Origin: Rheinheimera sp. MMS21-TC3
Lineage (GTDB): Bacteria > Pseudomonadota > Gammaproteobacteria > Enterobacterales > Alteromonadaceae
Length of the DNA stretch: 64,000 nt
Assembly: GCF_032229285.1 (NCBI RefSeq)
Contig: NZ_CP135084.1
Location: 1,426,001 to 1,490,000 of the forward strand
Direction of reading: 5' to 3'
In this document: positions 35,123-44,030 of the stretch, in pieces
Numbering within the stretch: the first letter of the stretch is position 1
How the letters are laid out: each line of letters opens with the position of its first letter
The notes under the pieces: generated by a model
What the model was told of the DNA's origin: nothing
What the model saw: only the letters and a program-made list of their open reading frames with translations
Databases searched by the model: none
Translations under genes and position numbers: made by a program

Positions 35123-38100
35123 CTATAGGCCTAGTTGTTTTGGCATAGCTGGGGCTTGGCTATGATCCGCTGGTGGGTTAGCGTTTAATTGTTCTAAGGT
35201 ATGCTCAATTGCCCGTTCTAATTGCACATCTATACCTTTATTTACGGCTATAGGGTCAAGCTCAACTTCAATGTCAGGGCTGACGCCTTCGTTTTCTATG
35301 CGCCACTCGCCATCAGGGGTATAAAAACGGAAGAAAGGTACAACATGAAAGCCGCCATCTATCATGCTTGGGTTGGCAGAAATACCTATTAACCCCCCCC
35401 AAGTTCTAGTGCCTATAGTTTTGCCCAAGTTTAAGCGCTTAAATGCCCAAGGTAAAAAGTCACCACCAGAGCCGGCATCTTGATCAATAAGCATTGTTTT
35501 AGGGCCATAAATAGCGCCACCTGGCGTAGTGAAGCCTAAGCCATCTCTGTCTTTCCAGCCAGATAAAAATGGCCGACTTAAGATCTCAGTAATATAGTTA
35601 GCCGCTTGGCCACCACCATTTTTGCGCTCATCAATAATTAATGCGGCTTTATCTACCTGAGCAAAAAACATTCGGTTAAAGTAGTAAAAACCGCCATCTG
35701 CTGTATTGGGTAAATACACATAAGCCAGTTTACCATTTGATTTTTTGGCAACTAATTGTCTATTTTGCTCTACCCAATGCCATAAACGTAACTGGCTTTC
35801 ATTAGCAATGGGCTCAACTGTGATATTACGGCTGTTTTTACCTTTGCTGTTGTCGGCAATGGTTAGCACGACTTGTTTACCAACAGTGTTTTCTAATAAT
35901 TGATAAATATTTTGCTCAGCAAATAATTCTTTGCCATTAATGGCTAATAAATATTCACCTGCTTTAACAGCAGTACCAGGAACGGCCAAAGGTGCAATTA
36001 CAAAAGGCGCCCAGCGATCACCTTGGTAAACTGTACTAAATAGGTAACGGTTATTACTAATGGTAAAGTCAGCGCCTAATAATCCAACTTGGCTAGATTT
36101 TTCTTGATGGGTGTCGCCACCACCAATACGGTTGTGGCCAACTTGTAGTTCAGCAATCATTGCCACTAAAACATCATTTAAGTCTTCACGGCGCTGGACA
36201 TGGGCAAGCATTGGTTGGTATTTATCGTAAATAGATTGCCAGTTAATACCGTGCATATTGGCATCATAAAAATACTCTTTTTGCATCCGCCACGCATCAT
36301 TGAAGATTTGCTGCCATTCTTGCACCGGATCAATAAAGCTTTTAACGTCAGCTAAACTAATAGTTTCAGGTTTTGGCTCGGCTACGGCATCTGCAACTTT
36401 ATAGCTGTTATCAGTAGCAACCAATAATATCTTTTTACCATCAGCGCTTAAACTAAAGCTAGCTAAATTATCTTGAATTTTAGTGCTGGTTTTATCTTTA
36501 AAATCAAATCGATATAAACTAGCGCCCTTGTTAGCTCTAGCCTGAGGTAATTCGTTGCTGCTGCCTGGTTGATTGTGTTGTAAGTAAAATAATGCACCAT
36601 CATTGGCAATGGCTAAGCTGTCGTAATTACGCTCTGCTATCGGTAGCGCCACGATACGATTGCTCAAACCAGCTAAGTCTATTTTTACAGCTTTAACTGC
36701 TGCATTGGTTTTAGCTGTCTCTTTGGCTTTTTCTGCTGTTTTGGGTTCATCACCTGTTTTTGCTAATAAAGGCGACTTTCCATCAACCGCTAATACCGCA
36801 ACATAAATACCTTGGCGTATAGGTCTTTCACGGGTAGATAAGTCTAAACCAACTTGAGAAGGACCTGTATTAACTGAAGCGGTAAAGTATAAATAATCTT
36901 GAGCAAAAACCGGATCATCAACATGACTCATGCCATCAGTAATTAAGGAGCTGTTGTTATTATTAAAGTCGAATAGCTTAATTTGGCTAAAGTAGTTTTC
37001 ACCTGCAACTGTATAAGCTAGATAGCGGCTATCAGCTGAAAAGCTAACTTTAAAATCAGCTCTGCGCAAAGATGTATCTAGTTTTTGAGTGTTTTTAGTT
37101 TTTATATCAAAGGCATAAAGGTTTAAATGATTGTCTTGGTATATCAGTTTTTGACCATTAGGTGACCAGCTTAGCAAAGTTAAATAGCCATTATTGTTTA
37201 AATCATAAGTTTTGCCAGCGCTTAAGCCGTCTTGGCTGCGGATAATAAGTTGATGTTTATTACCCTGATCTGAAATATAGGCTACTTGACTGCCATCTGG
37301 GCTCCACAAGCCTGAAAATTCACGAACACCTGAGGTTTGAGTAAGGTTACGGGTTGAGCCTTCATCTACCGGCACAGTAAAAATATCACCACGAGCACTT
37401 ACTATTAATCGTTGGCCAGTACTAGATAATTGTGCGGAAGTGATAGTTTTGCTTGCGTCTTTCCATTGCGGGCGGCGCTGTGCAGATTGGCTATTAATAG
37501 TAACAGGTATTGGCTGGCTTTGGCCGTTAGTTATATTTAACTGATATAAGTAGCCACCGGCAGCGTAAATAATATCATTATCATAACCTGCTGCAGATTC
37601 TATATCCCACTCTGTAAGTTGGGTAAGCTGGTTGACAGTCTTGGCCGAATAGCTAAATAAATTGACGGCTTGGTTATCGCGATCAGATAAAAAATATACC
37701 GTATCACCAAGCCAAAATGGATTAAATTCATTCGCATTAGGGTGAGGGATTTTCTCTAGCTTTTGCTTGGCTATATCAATTATCCATACTGGCGGGGTGC
37801 TACCACCGCGATGTAACCGCCAACCACTAGTACCGCTATAAGCCATATTGTTGGGACGATAGGCTAATTTTTTACCATCATCAGACCATTTACCTTCAAA
37901 GGCTATGGCTGGCATGACCTTTTGCTCATAGCCGCCAGTAATGGCAACTTCATATAATTGATTGCTCCGACTATTGGCCACTTCGCGATTAGAGGCAAAT
38001 AACACTTTTTTGCCGTCTGGGCTCCAACCATTAACGGTATCTGCTGACGGATGCCAAGTTAAACGTTGAGCCGTGCCGCCTGTGCTTGGCATAACATAAA

Positions 38101-38365
38101 CATCGGTATTATTGTCGTAGTTAGCCGAAAAAGCGATCCAGTTACCATCAGGAGAAAAATGCGGTGCAAATTCATCAGCTGGGTGGCTAGTAAGTTGCCG
38201 AGGATTTTGCCCATCGCGTTCGGCTAACCAGATATCGCCACCATAAACAAAGGTTAGCTTATCGGCCGAAATATCAGGTTGCCGTAATAACCGACTACCT
38301 TCACTGGCACAAAGGCTAGTGGAAGTTAGTATTGCCACTAACCATAAATGTCGAGGAGAAAACAT
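35123..38365 (-). CDS. Tricorn-protease-like S41 peptidase, exported
   Basis: A 1080-residue periplasmic peptidase. A signal peptide (about residues 1-20, ending SLCASEG) is followed by a WD40/PD40 propeller region (repeated SPDGNWIAFSANYD-type units), a tricorn C1 domain, a PDZ domain (GLLGADFTI onward) and the S41 catalytic domain with nucleophile Ser966 in DAGSGGDFLPW. Tricorn-type enzymes degrade oligopeptides. A run of eight G (minus strand; C on the plus strand, 35393-35400) lies in the catalytic domain and could be prone to slippage. Together with the S9 peptidase and the M49-like lipoprotein it suggests heavy use of peptides as nutrients. Confidence 0.9.
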   Translation of the reverse strand: MFSPRHLWLVAILTSTSLCASEGSRLLRQPDISADKLTFVYGGDIWLAERDGQNPRQLTSHPADEFAPHFSPDGNWIAFSANYDNNTDVYVMPSTGGTAQRLTWHPSADTVNGWSPDGKKVLFASNREVANSRSNQLYEVAITGGYEQKVMPAIAFEGKWSDDGKKLAYRPNNMAYSGTSGWRLHRGGSTPPVWIIDIAKQKLEKIPHPNANEFNPFWLGDTVYFLSDRDNQAVNLFSYSAKTVNQLTQLTEWDIESAAGYDNDIIYAAGGYLYQLNITNGQSQPIPVTINSQSAQRRPQWKDASKTITSAQLSSTGQRLIVSARGDIFTVPVDEGSTRNLTQTSGVREFSGLWSPDGSQVAYISDQGNKHQLIIRSQDGLSAGKTYDLNNNGYLTLLSWSPNGQKLIYQDNHLNLYAFDIKTKNTQKLDTSLRRADFKVSFSADSRYLAYTVAGENYFSQIKLFDFNNNNSSLITDGMSHVDDPVFAQDYLYFTASVNTGPSQVGLDLSTRERPIRQGIYVAVLAVDGKSPLLAKTGDEPKTAEKAKETAKTNAAVKAVKIDLAGLSNRIVALPIAERNYDSLAIANDGALFYLQHNQPGSSNELPQARANKGASLYRFDFKDKTSTKIQDNLASFSLSADGKKILLVATDNSYKVADAVAEPKPETISLADVKSFIDPVQEWQQIFNDAWRMQKEYFYDANMHGINWQSIYDKYQPMLAHVQRREDLNDVLVAMIAELQVGHNRIGGGDTHQEKSSQVGLLGADFTISNNRYLFSTVYQGDRWAPFVIAPLAVPGTAVKAGEYLLAINGKELFAEQNIYQLLENTVGKQVVLTIADNSKGKNSRNITVEPIANESQLRLWHWVEQNRQLVAKKSNGKLAYVYLPNTADGGFYYFNRMFFAQVDKAALIIDERKNGGGQAANYITEILSRPFLSGWKDRDGLGFTTPGGAIYGPKTMLIDQDAGSGGDFLPWAFKRLNLGKTIGTRTWGGLIGISANPSMIDGGFHVVPFFRFYTPDGEWRIENEGVSPDIEVELDPIAVNKGIDVQLERAIEHTLEQLNANPPADHSQAPAMPKQLGL

Positions 38366-38528
38366 GTAAAGTCCTTGAGTTAAGCATTCTAATATTTTTA
38401 ATTATAGCATTTAATAGCGAGAAAGAGTTCTGACTTCTGCTACTAAAACTAACAAATATAAACTGCAACACCTGTGCTAAAGTAGCGTAATATTAATGTT
38501 TTAGGCTAATAAACAATGGCAGCTAAAT

Positions 38529-39806
38529 ATGGTAATAAAAATGGCAAAGAATCCAGCTAATAAAAAAACGTTTTTAGGTCCTGCTGTATTAGTAACTGCG
38601 GCTTTTATTGGCCCAGGTACTGTTGTTTCAGCGTCATTAGCCGGGGCCAACTTTGGCTATGCCTTAATATGGGCCTTAGTGTTTTCGGTTTGTGCCACTA
38701 TGATATTACAGGAGATGGCGGCTAGATTAGGCATAGTGACAGGGAAAGGATTAGGTGAAAATTTACGTAATCTAGTTCAGCAACCTTTATTACGTTGGCC
38801 CTTATTGTTATTAGTTATTCTGGCTATAGTGATAGGTAACAGTGCTTATCAAGGTGGCAATATTACCGGTGCCTCTATGGGCGCTGAAACGCTCTGGGGT
38901 AAGAGTGCATGGCTGCAAAGCTGGTCACAACTGTCTAGTTTAAATCCTTGGGCATTAATCTTAGGCTTGCTGGCTGCATCGGTATTATGGTTTGGTAAAT
39001 ATAACGTTATAGAGCGTTTTTTAATTGTTTTGGTGTTGTTAATGAGCTTAGCCTTTATTAGCACTATGCTACTGACTAAACCAGATATTTTAGGCCTTTT
39101 ACAAGGTGCATTTATCCCCAGTATTCCAACTGGGGCGACTTTGACTGTTGCCGCTTTAATTGGCACTAGCGTAGTGCCTTATTCCTTATTTTTACATGCT
39201 GCTAGTGCCGCTCAAAAATGGCCAGCAGAGCAGGTAGAGATCCCTGAAGCCTTAAATGCGGCAAGGCGAGATATAGTTGTCGCTATTCCTTTAGGTGGTC
39301 TTATATCAATTGCTATTGTCTCAGCGGCAGCAGCAGCCTTTTTTGGCCAAGCTAAGCAATTAGAAAATGTTAGTCAGCTTGCGGTTGCCTTAGAGCCTTT
39401 ATTTGGCAAAGCGGCCACTTGGGGCTTATCTTTGGGCTTGCTCGCATCAGGCTTGTCTTCTGCTATTACAGCGCCGTTAGCAGCAGCTTATGCCATGGCT
39501 GGTATCTTAGGTAAACCTTTAGATTTAAAACAGCCGGTATTTCGAGTCACTTGGTTATTTATTATTGTTAGTGGGGTGATTTTCGCCTCTTTAGGCATTA
39601 AGCCAGTATCAGTTATTTGGTTTGCCCAAGTAGCTAATGGCATTTTATTACCGCTAATATGTTTTTGTTTATTATTAGCGATGAATCATAATATCTTAGG
39701 CCGTTATAAGAATAATAAATGGCAAAATATACTGGGTTCAATTGTGCTGTTGCTCAGTGTTATTTTAAGTTTTCGCAGTTTAGGCTTGGCTTTTAATTTA
39801 TTTTAA
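38529..39806 (+). CDS. NRAMP-family transporter lacking the canonical metal-site motifs
   Basis: Polytopic membrane protein of 425 residues with about 11 helices and the LeuT-like fold of the NRAMP family. In canonical MntH helix 1 carries DPGN; here the aligned segment is IGPGTVVSAS. The helix 6 MPHN site is replaced by VVPYSLFLH. The next parts, LAGANFGYALIWALVFS and RLGIVTGKGLG, are clearly NRAMP-like. Mn/Fe transport through the usual ligands is therefore not supported, and the substrate is unknown. The start at 38529 has no strong ribosome site; an internal ATG at 38541 is possible. Confidence 0.8.
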   Translation: MVIKMAKNPANKKTFLGPAVLVTAAFIGPGTVVSASLAGANFGYALIWALVFSVCATMILQEMAARLGIVTGKGLGENLRNLVQQPLLRWPLLLLVILAIVIGNSAYQGGNITGASMGAETLWGKSAWLQSWSQLSSLNPWALILGLLAASVLWFGKYNVIERFLIVLVLLMSLAFISTMLLTKPDILGLLQGAFIPSIPTGATLTVAALIGTSVVPYSLFLHAASAAQKWPAEQVEIPEALNAARRDIVVAIPLGGLISIAIVSAAAAAFFGQAKQLENVSQLAVALEPLFGKAATWGLSLGLLASGLSSAITAPLAAAYAMAGILGKPLDLKQPVFRVTWLFIIVSGVIFASLGIKPVSVIWFAQVANGILLPLICFCLLLAMNHNILGRYKNNKWQNILGSIVLLLSVILSFRSLGLAFNLF

Positions 39807-39934
39807 GCTTTGGTGTTTACTACAAAGTACTGATAATTGAATAAACTGCAGATAAATAGCACGTTTTACTAGTAATTACCGCTATAATAGCCACTAGGAA
39901 TAGCATAACAGTTGTGATGCTAGTGGGAGTAAAA

Positions 39935-41242
39935 ATGACAACCTTTGAATATGTTCTGTTAATGCTATTGTTAGTAGCGGGCAGTGCCTTTTTTTCTATC
40001 TCAGAAATTGCATTAGCTGCAGCGCGCAAAATGCGGCTGCGCTTTATGGCCAGTGAAGGCAATATTAACGCTGAAAAAGTATTAACGTTACAAGAGCAGC
40101 CGGGCAACTTTTTTACCATAGTACAAATAGGCTTAAATGCAGTGGCTATATTGGGTGGTATTTTAGGTGAAGCTGCTTTTACGCCTTATTTTACACAATT
40201 GTTAGCGTTGTTCTTCACTGGCACTTGGTTATCTAGTGTTGCTTTTGGCTTATCAGTCTTTTTTATTACCTCATTATTTATTCTATTTGCCGACTTAATG
40301 CCTAAACGACTGGCGATGATAGCCCCAGAATATATAGCAGTGCGGGTTGTTAAACCTATGCTGTTTTTAATTATGCTATTAAAGCCCTTTGTCTGGTTAT
40401 TTAATGGCTTAGCTAATGTTATTTTCAGCTTATTTAAAGTACCCACTATGCGAAAAGATGATATTACGCCAGATGATATTATCGCCATGATGGAAGCAGG
40501 TGCCCAAGCAGGGGTATTACAGCAGCATGAGCATCAATTACTAGAAAATGTATTTGATATGGAGTCGCGTACAGTAACTTCTGCTATGACAGCGCGGGAA
40601 AGCTTAGTGTTCTTTATGAAAAGCGAGTCTTTAGCCGATATTAAAGATAAAATTTCTCAGCACCCGCATGCTAAGTTTTTAGTCTGTGATCAAGTGCTAG
40701 ATCATGTTGTTGGTTATGTCGATGCGCGAGATATTTTGCTGCAAGTGTTACATGAACAACCGATATCTCTGAACAAAGAAGGCATAGTTCGTACAGCACT
40801 AATTATTCCTGATACTTTATCTTTATATGAAGTCTTAGAGCACTTTAAATCTGCAGGGGTTGATTTTGCCGTTATTATGAATGAATACGCTTTAGTGGTA
40901 GGTATTATTACTCTTAAAGATGTGATGAGTATAGTTATGGGCGAATTAGTGAATTCTGAAGAAGACCAAATCGTTGCTCGCGACAGTAATTCTTGGTTAG
41001 TAGAAGGCTTAACCCCGCTAGAAGATGTGATGCGAGCTTTGTCTATAGACAGTTTCCCCAATCAAGAAAACTATGAAACCATTGCCGGCTTTATGATGTA
41101 TACCTTGCGCAAAATTCCTAAGCGGACCGACTTTGTTATTCATCAAGGTTATAAATTTGAAGTGGTCGATATTGACAGCTATAAAATTGACCAGCTTTTA
41201 GTGACCAAAATAGGCGCTGAGCCTTTGGATATAAGCGCTTAA
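39935..41242 (+). CDS. paeA: Polyamine export protein PaeA/YtfL-like (CNNM/CorC family)
   Basis: Inner-membrane protein of 435 residues with an N-terminal DUF21/CNNM transmembrane domain, a CBS pair (about residues 205-330) and a C-terminal CorC_HlyC domain. Long stretches equal E. coli YtfL, for example GNFFTIVQIGLNAVAILGG, the RKDDITPDDI segment, EYALVVGIITLKDVM and YKFEVVDID. E. coli PaeA reduces cytoplasmic putrescine and cadaverine under stress. The ATG at 39935 is chosen because GGGAG lies 6 bases upstream; the frame opens at 39914 but without a ribosome site. Confidence 0.9.
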   Translation: MTTFEYVLLMLLLVAGSAFFSISEIALAAARKMRLRFMASEGNINAEKVLTLQEQPGNFFTIVQIGLNAVAILGGILGEAAFTPYFTQLLALFFTGTWLSSVAFGLSVFFITSLFILFADLMPKRLAMIAPEYIAVRVVKPMLFLIMLLKPFVWLFNGLANVIFSLFKVPTMRKDDITPDDIIAMMEAGAQAGVLQQHEHQLLENVFDMESRTVTSAMTARESLVFFMKSESLADIKDKISQHPHAKFLVCDQVLDHVVGYVDARDILLQVLHEQPISLNKEGIVRTALIIPDTLSLYEVLEHFKSAGVDFAVIMNEYALVVGIITLKDVMSIVMGELVNSEEDQIVARDSNSWLVEGLTPLEDVMRALSIDSFPNQENYETIAGFMMYTLRKIPKRTDFVIHQGYKFEVVDIDSYKIDQLLVTKIGAEPLDISA

Positions 41243-41280
41243 TTCAGAAGTTGCTTTAAACCACTTTAACTCATTGAAAA

Positions 41281-42624
41281 TTAATGGTTTGGTATGAGTT
41301 TGTGGTGCCGTAATTGGTTAAAAAATACTAGTGCTAAGCTAATGCTGCGTAACGCCATAAAGCCGCATAAGGCCAGCCATAAAGCATGGTTTTGCCATTG
41401 CTTAAATATTGTAAATAACACTACAAAACCAATTAAAGCAATAAACATAGTATTACGTAAGGTTTTGCCTTGGGTGGCGCCAATAAATATGCCATCTAGC
41501 AAGTAGGCCCAGCTGGCAACTAAGGGTAGCAGTATCATCCAAGCTACATATTTAGCGGCTTCAGCTTGCACTTCAGGGATTGACGTTAGTAAGTTAACAA
41601 AAGCTTGCCCTGCGACAGCGTAGCTAAGACTAAATATAACCGACAGTATTAAACACCACAGGCTTAACACTACTAGACTCTCAATTAACTGGTTGTTATT
41701 ACGCTGGCCTATGGCTTGGCCGGTAATGCTTTCTGCAGCATAAGCTAAGCCATCTAAGGCATAAGAGACTAGCATTAAAAAGCTTAGTAATACGGCATTA
41801 GCTGCTACGGTATTATCGCCATAAGCCGCGCCTTGAAAGGCAATAAAAATAAATACCGCTTGTAAGCATAAACTGCGTAAAAAAATGTCTCTATTTAACG
41901 AAAATAGCGGTTTAAATTGGGCAAGCTGTAATGATTTTCGCCATGTTAGTCTAAAATGGTTAATAATATGTGTGCGCATAGTGCTGCGGTAAATAAAGCT
42001 GATGGCTAAGCCTAAGCCCGCAAAATCGGCTATTACTGAAGCGGCAGCAATGCCTGGTACCTGCCAATGAAAGTACAATACAAATACCAAGTCTAAAATA
42101 ATATTAATACTGTTACTAAAAATTAGCATCCACATGGCATAGCGGGCGTTTTGCTGACCTAAAAACCAACCCATTAATACTAAATTAGTTAGCAGAGCAG
42201 GGGCGCTCCAGATCCTAATTTGAAAATAACTAATGGCCTGTTCAGTTATTGCAGGACTGGCATCGCTAAAATAAAACAGTAGGCTTAAAGGGGCTTGCAG
42301 TAGCAGCAAAATAATAGCCATACTTAATGCGAGTGTAATGCCTTGGAACAAGTGGTTTAGTTGGCCTTGCATATTGTTTGCACCATAGGCTTGAGCGGTT
42401 AGCCCTGTGGTACTCATGCGTAAAAAACTTAGTAAAAAGAAAAGCAAACTAATAGCACTACTGCCAAGCGCTATACCCCCTAGATATTGAGCATCATCTA
42501 AATGGCCAGCAACAGCGGTATCGACTAAGCCGAGCAGGGGCACACATAAGTTGGATAACACCATAGGTAAGGCTATAGCGCCAATCTGTTTCTGTAATGA
42601 TAAGTTAAAAAAGCGTGCAAACAT
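41281..42624 (-). CDS. dinF: MATE-family efflux protein, DinF-like
   Basis: Membrane protein of 447 residues with 12 predicted helices and the two-half MATE layout. The start LQKQIGAIALPMVLSNLCVPLLGLVDTAV and the RMSTTGLTAQAYG segment are typical of the DinF branch. It probably exports cationic or toxic compounds using an ion gradient. No LexA-type box was recognised before it, unlike E. coli dinF, where it follows lexA. It stands alone and converges on paeA. Confidence 0.87.
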   Translation of the reverse strand: MFARFFNLSLQKQIGAIALPMVLSNLCVPLLGLVDTAVAGHLDDAQYLGGIALGSSAISLLFFLLSFLRMSTTGLTAQAYGANNMQGQLNHLFQGITLALSMAIILLLLQAPLSLLFYFSDASPAITEQAISYFQIRIWSAPALLTNLVLMGWFLGQQNARYAMWMLIFSNSINIILDLVFVLYFHWQVPGIAAASVIADFAGLGLAISFIYRSTMRTHIINHFRLTWRKSLQLAQFKPLFSLNRDIFLRSLCLQAVFIFIAFQGAAYGDNTVAANAVLLSFLMLVSYALDGLAYAAESITGQAIGQRNNNQLIESLVVLSLWCLILSVIFSLSYAVAGQAFVNLLTSIPEVQAEAAKYVAWMILLPLVASWAYLLDGIFIGATQGKTLRNTMFIALIGFVVLFTIFKQWQNHALWLALCGFMALRSISLALVFFNQLRHHKLIPNH

Positions 42625-42655
42625 CTATAGAGTAAGCCTTTAATTTAATGAGACA

Positions 42656-43402
42656 TTAGTCAGCGGTACAATGTATATTTTCAGTTTGTACTAACTGTAA
42701 TAAGCTGGTTAATGCTTCGTCTTGAATTGGCTCTATTGCCGTAACTGCTAAATTAGCTAATTGAATATTATGTAAGCTGATCCGACATAAATTAAGTACA
42801 TTTACGCCTTGGCTTTTGCACATATAGCGAATTTGTCTATGTAAGCCTTGGGTTAAGGTGATAATAAATTCGCGCTTATTGATGGGCTCTAATTGACAAG
42901 GGCGAGAGGTATAGATTTTGCTGCCGAGCTGCCAGCTTACACCTTGGCTTAATTGGCTGATAAAATTGGCATCAATATCGCGGTCTACTTTTACTCGATA
43001 CGACTTTTTATGATGAAAGTCAGGGTGAATTAATCTTTGACACAATAATCCGTCATTAGTTAAGAGTAAAAGGCCACTAGAGTCTTTATCTAAACGGCCG
43101 ACGGCAAAGACTCGCTGAGGAATTAGCTGTAAAACATGATACAAACTGGCACTATCGTCTGCTTTAATATTGCAGTCAATGCCCACAGGTTTATGGTATT
43201 TATAATAAACGCGTTCAGGGTTAATTATTAAAGGCTGCTGGTCAATTATAATGGTGTCGTTAGCTGTTACTAAGTCGGTATGCTTGGCTATTTGGCCATT
43301 AACATTTACCTTAGAAGCGCTAATTAAACGCTCAGCATTACGCCTTGAGCAGTAACCATTAGTGGCTATCCACTTCGCTAAACGTTGCGGTTTAAGATTC
43401 AT
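42656..43402 (-). CDS. S4-domain pseudouridine synthase, RluF/RsuA class
   Basis: A 248-residue protein with an N-terminal S4 RNA-binding domain (RLAKWIATNGYCSRRNAERLI, about residues 7-65) and an RsuA-type catalytic domain with Asp105 in GRLDKDSSGLLLL. The HKPVGIDCN segment and the LTQGLHRQIRYMC motif fit the RluE/RluF branch, with RluF (23S rRNA 2604) the best guess. The exact rRNA site cannot be fixed from the sequence. It is divergent from the GNAT gene. Confidence 0.83.
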   Translation of the reverse strand: MNLKPQRLAKWIATNGYCSRRNAERLISASKVNVNGQIAKHTDLVTANDTIIIDQQPLIINPERVYYKYHKPVGIDCNIKADDSASLYHVLQLIPQRVFAVGRLDKDSSGLLLLTNDGLLCQRLIHPDFHHKKSYRVKVDRDIDANFISQLSQGVSWQLGSKIYTSRPCQLEPINKREFIITLTQGLHRQIRYMCKSQGVNVLNLCRISLHNIQLANLAVTAIEPIQDEALTSLLQLVQTENIHCTAD

Positions 43403-43536
43403 GATATTTGCCTGTTACACACACTAGTTGACCTTATTATGCGACAGACGGTCTGGGGTTACATCTGTTCTATGTTTATCTATTTTGGCTGCTTATGGTA
43501 TCTTAATCCAATAAATCATACCTGAGTTATTGCACC

Positions 43537-43950
43537 ATGCCAGAGTTTATAGCCGATCATACTGAAAGTTTAGCCACGCTAGCAAAACAAAAAATTGCGG
43601 AATTTAATGCTTTACATTGGGATGCCAGTCTACGCCAGCCGTTAGGTTTGAAAAAGCTGAATGATGCCGGTGAGGTTATAGCTGTTTTAACCGGCCGCAC
43701 TTTTGGTAATTGGTTCTATTTAGAATCGTTTTGGTTAGATAAACAGTATCGGGGGCAAGGGCTTGGTAAAGCTATGCTAGTAGAAGCAGAGCAAATTGCT
43801 AAACAACGAGGCTGTCGTTATGTCTTATTAGACACGCTTAACTTTCAGGCTAAACCATTTTATCAGCAACTTGGTTATCAGATAACCTGGACGCAATTAG
43901 ATTACCCTTTTGATGGCGGTGCCAAGTATTTTATGCAAAAAACGCTTTAA
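43537..43950 (+). CDS. GNAT-family N-acetyltransferase
   Basis: A 137-residue GNAT protein. The acetyl-CoA-binding motif A reads LDKQYRGQGLGKAMLVEAE (R/QxxGxG/A at RGQGLG), followed by RYVLLDTLNFQAKPFYQQLGY, the typical end of small-molecule GNATs. The acceptor is unknown. A single gene between the RluF-like gene (divergent) and fadL (convergent). Confidence 0.85.
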   Translation: MPEFIADHTESLATLAKQKIAEFNALHWDASLRQPLGLKKLNDAGEVIAVLTGRTFGNWFYLESFWLDKQYRGQGLGKAMLVEAEQIAKQRGCRYVLLDTLNFQAKPFYQQLGYQITWTQLDYPFDGGAKYFMQKTL

Positions 43951-43958
43951 AACAGCAA

Positions 43959-43980
43959 AGTGCAAGCAAAAACTTGCACT
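43959..43980. terminator. Hairpin between convergent GNAT and fadL genes
   Basis: 8-bp perfect stem agtgcaag/cttgcact, 6-base loop, with T-rich sequence on the fadL side and AATTTAG on the other; probably ends both transcripts. Confidence 0.55.
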
Positions 43981-44030
43981 AATTTAGTTAAGACAATGCT
44001 ATTTTACAGTTGCGTTTTTAACGTTATCGC

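Noticed and set aside
42625..42660. LexA box upstream of the DinF-like gene
   Set aside because: No CTGT-N8-ACAG pattern was found near the start, so SOS control is not supported.
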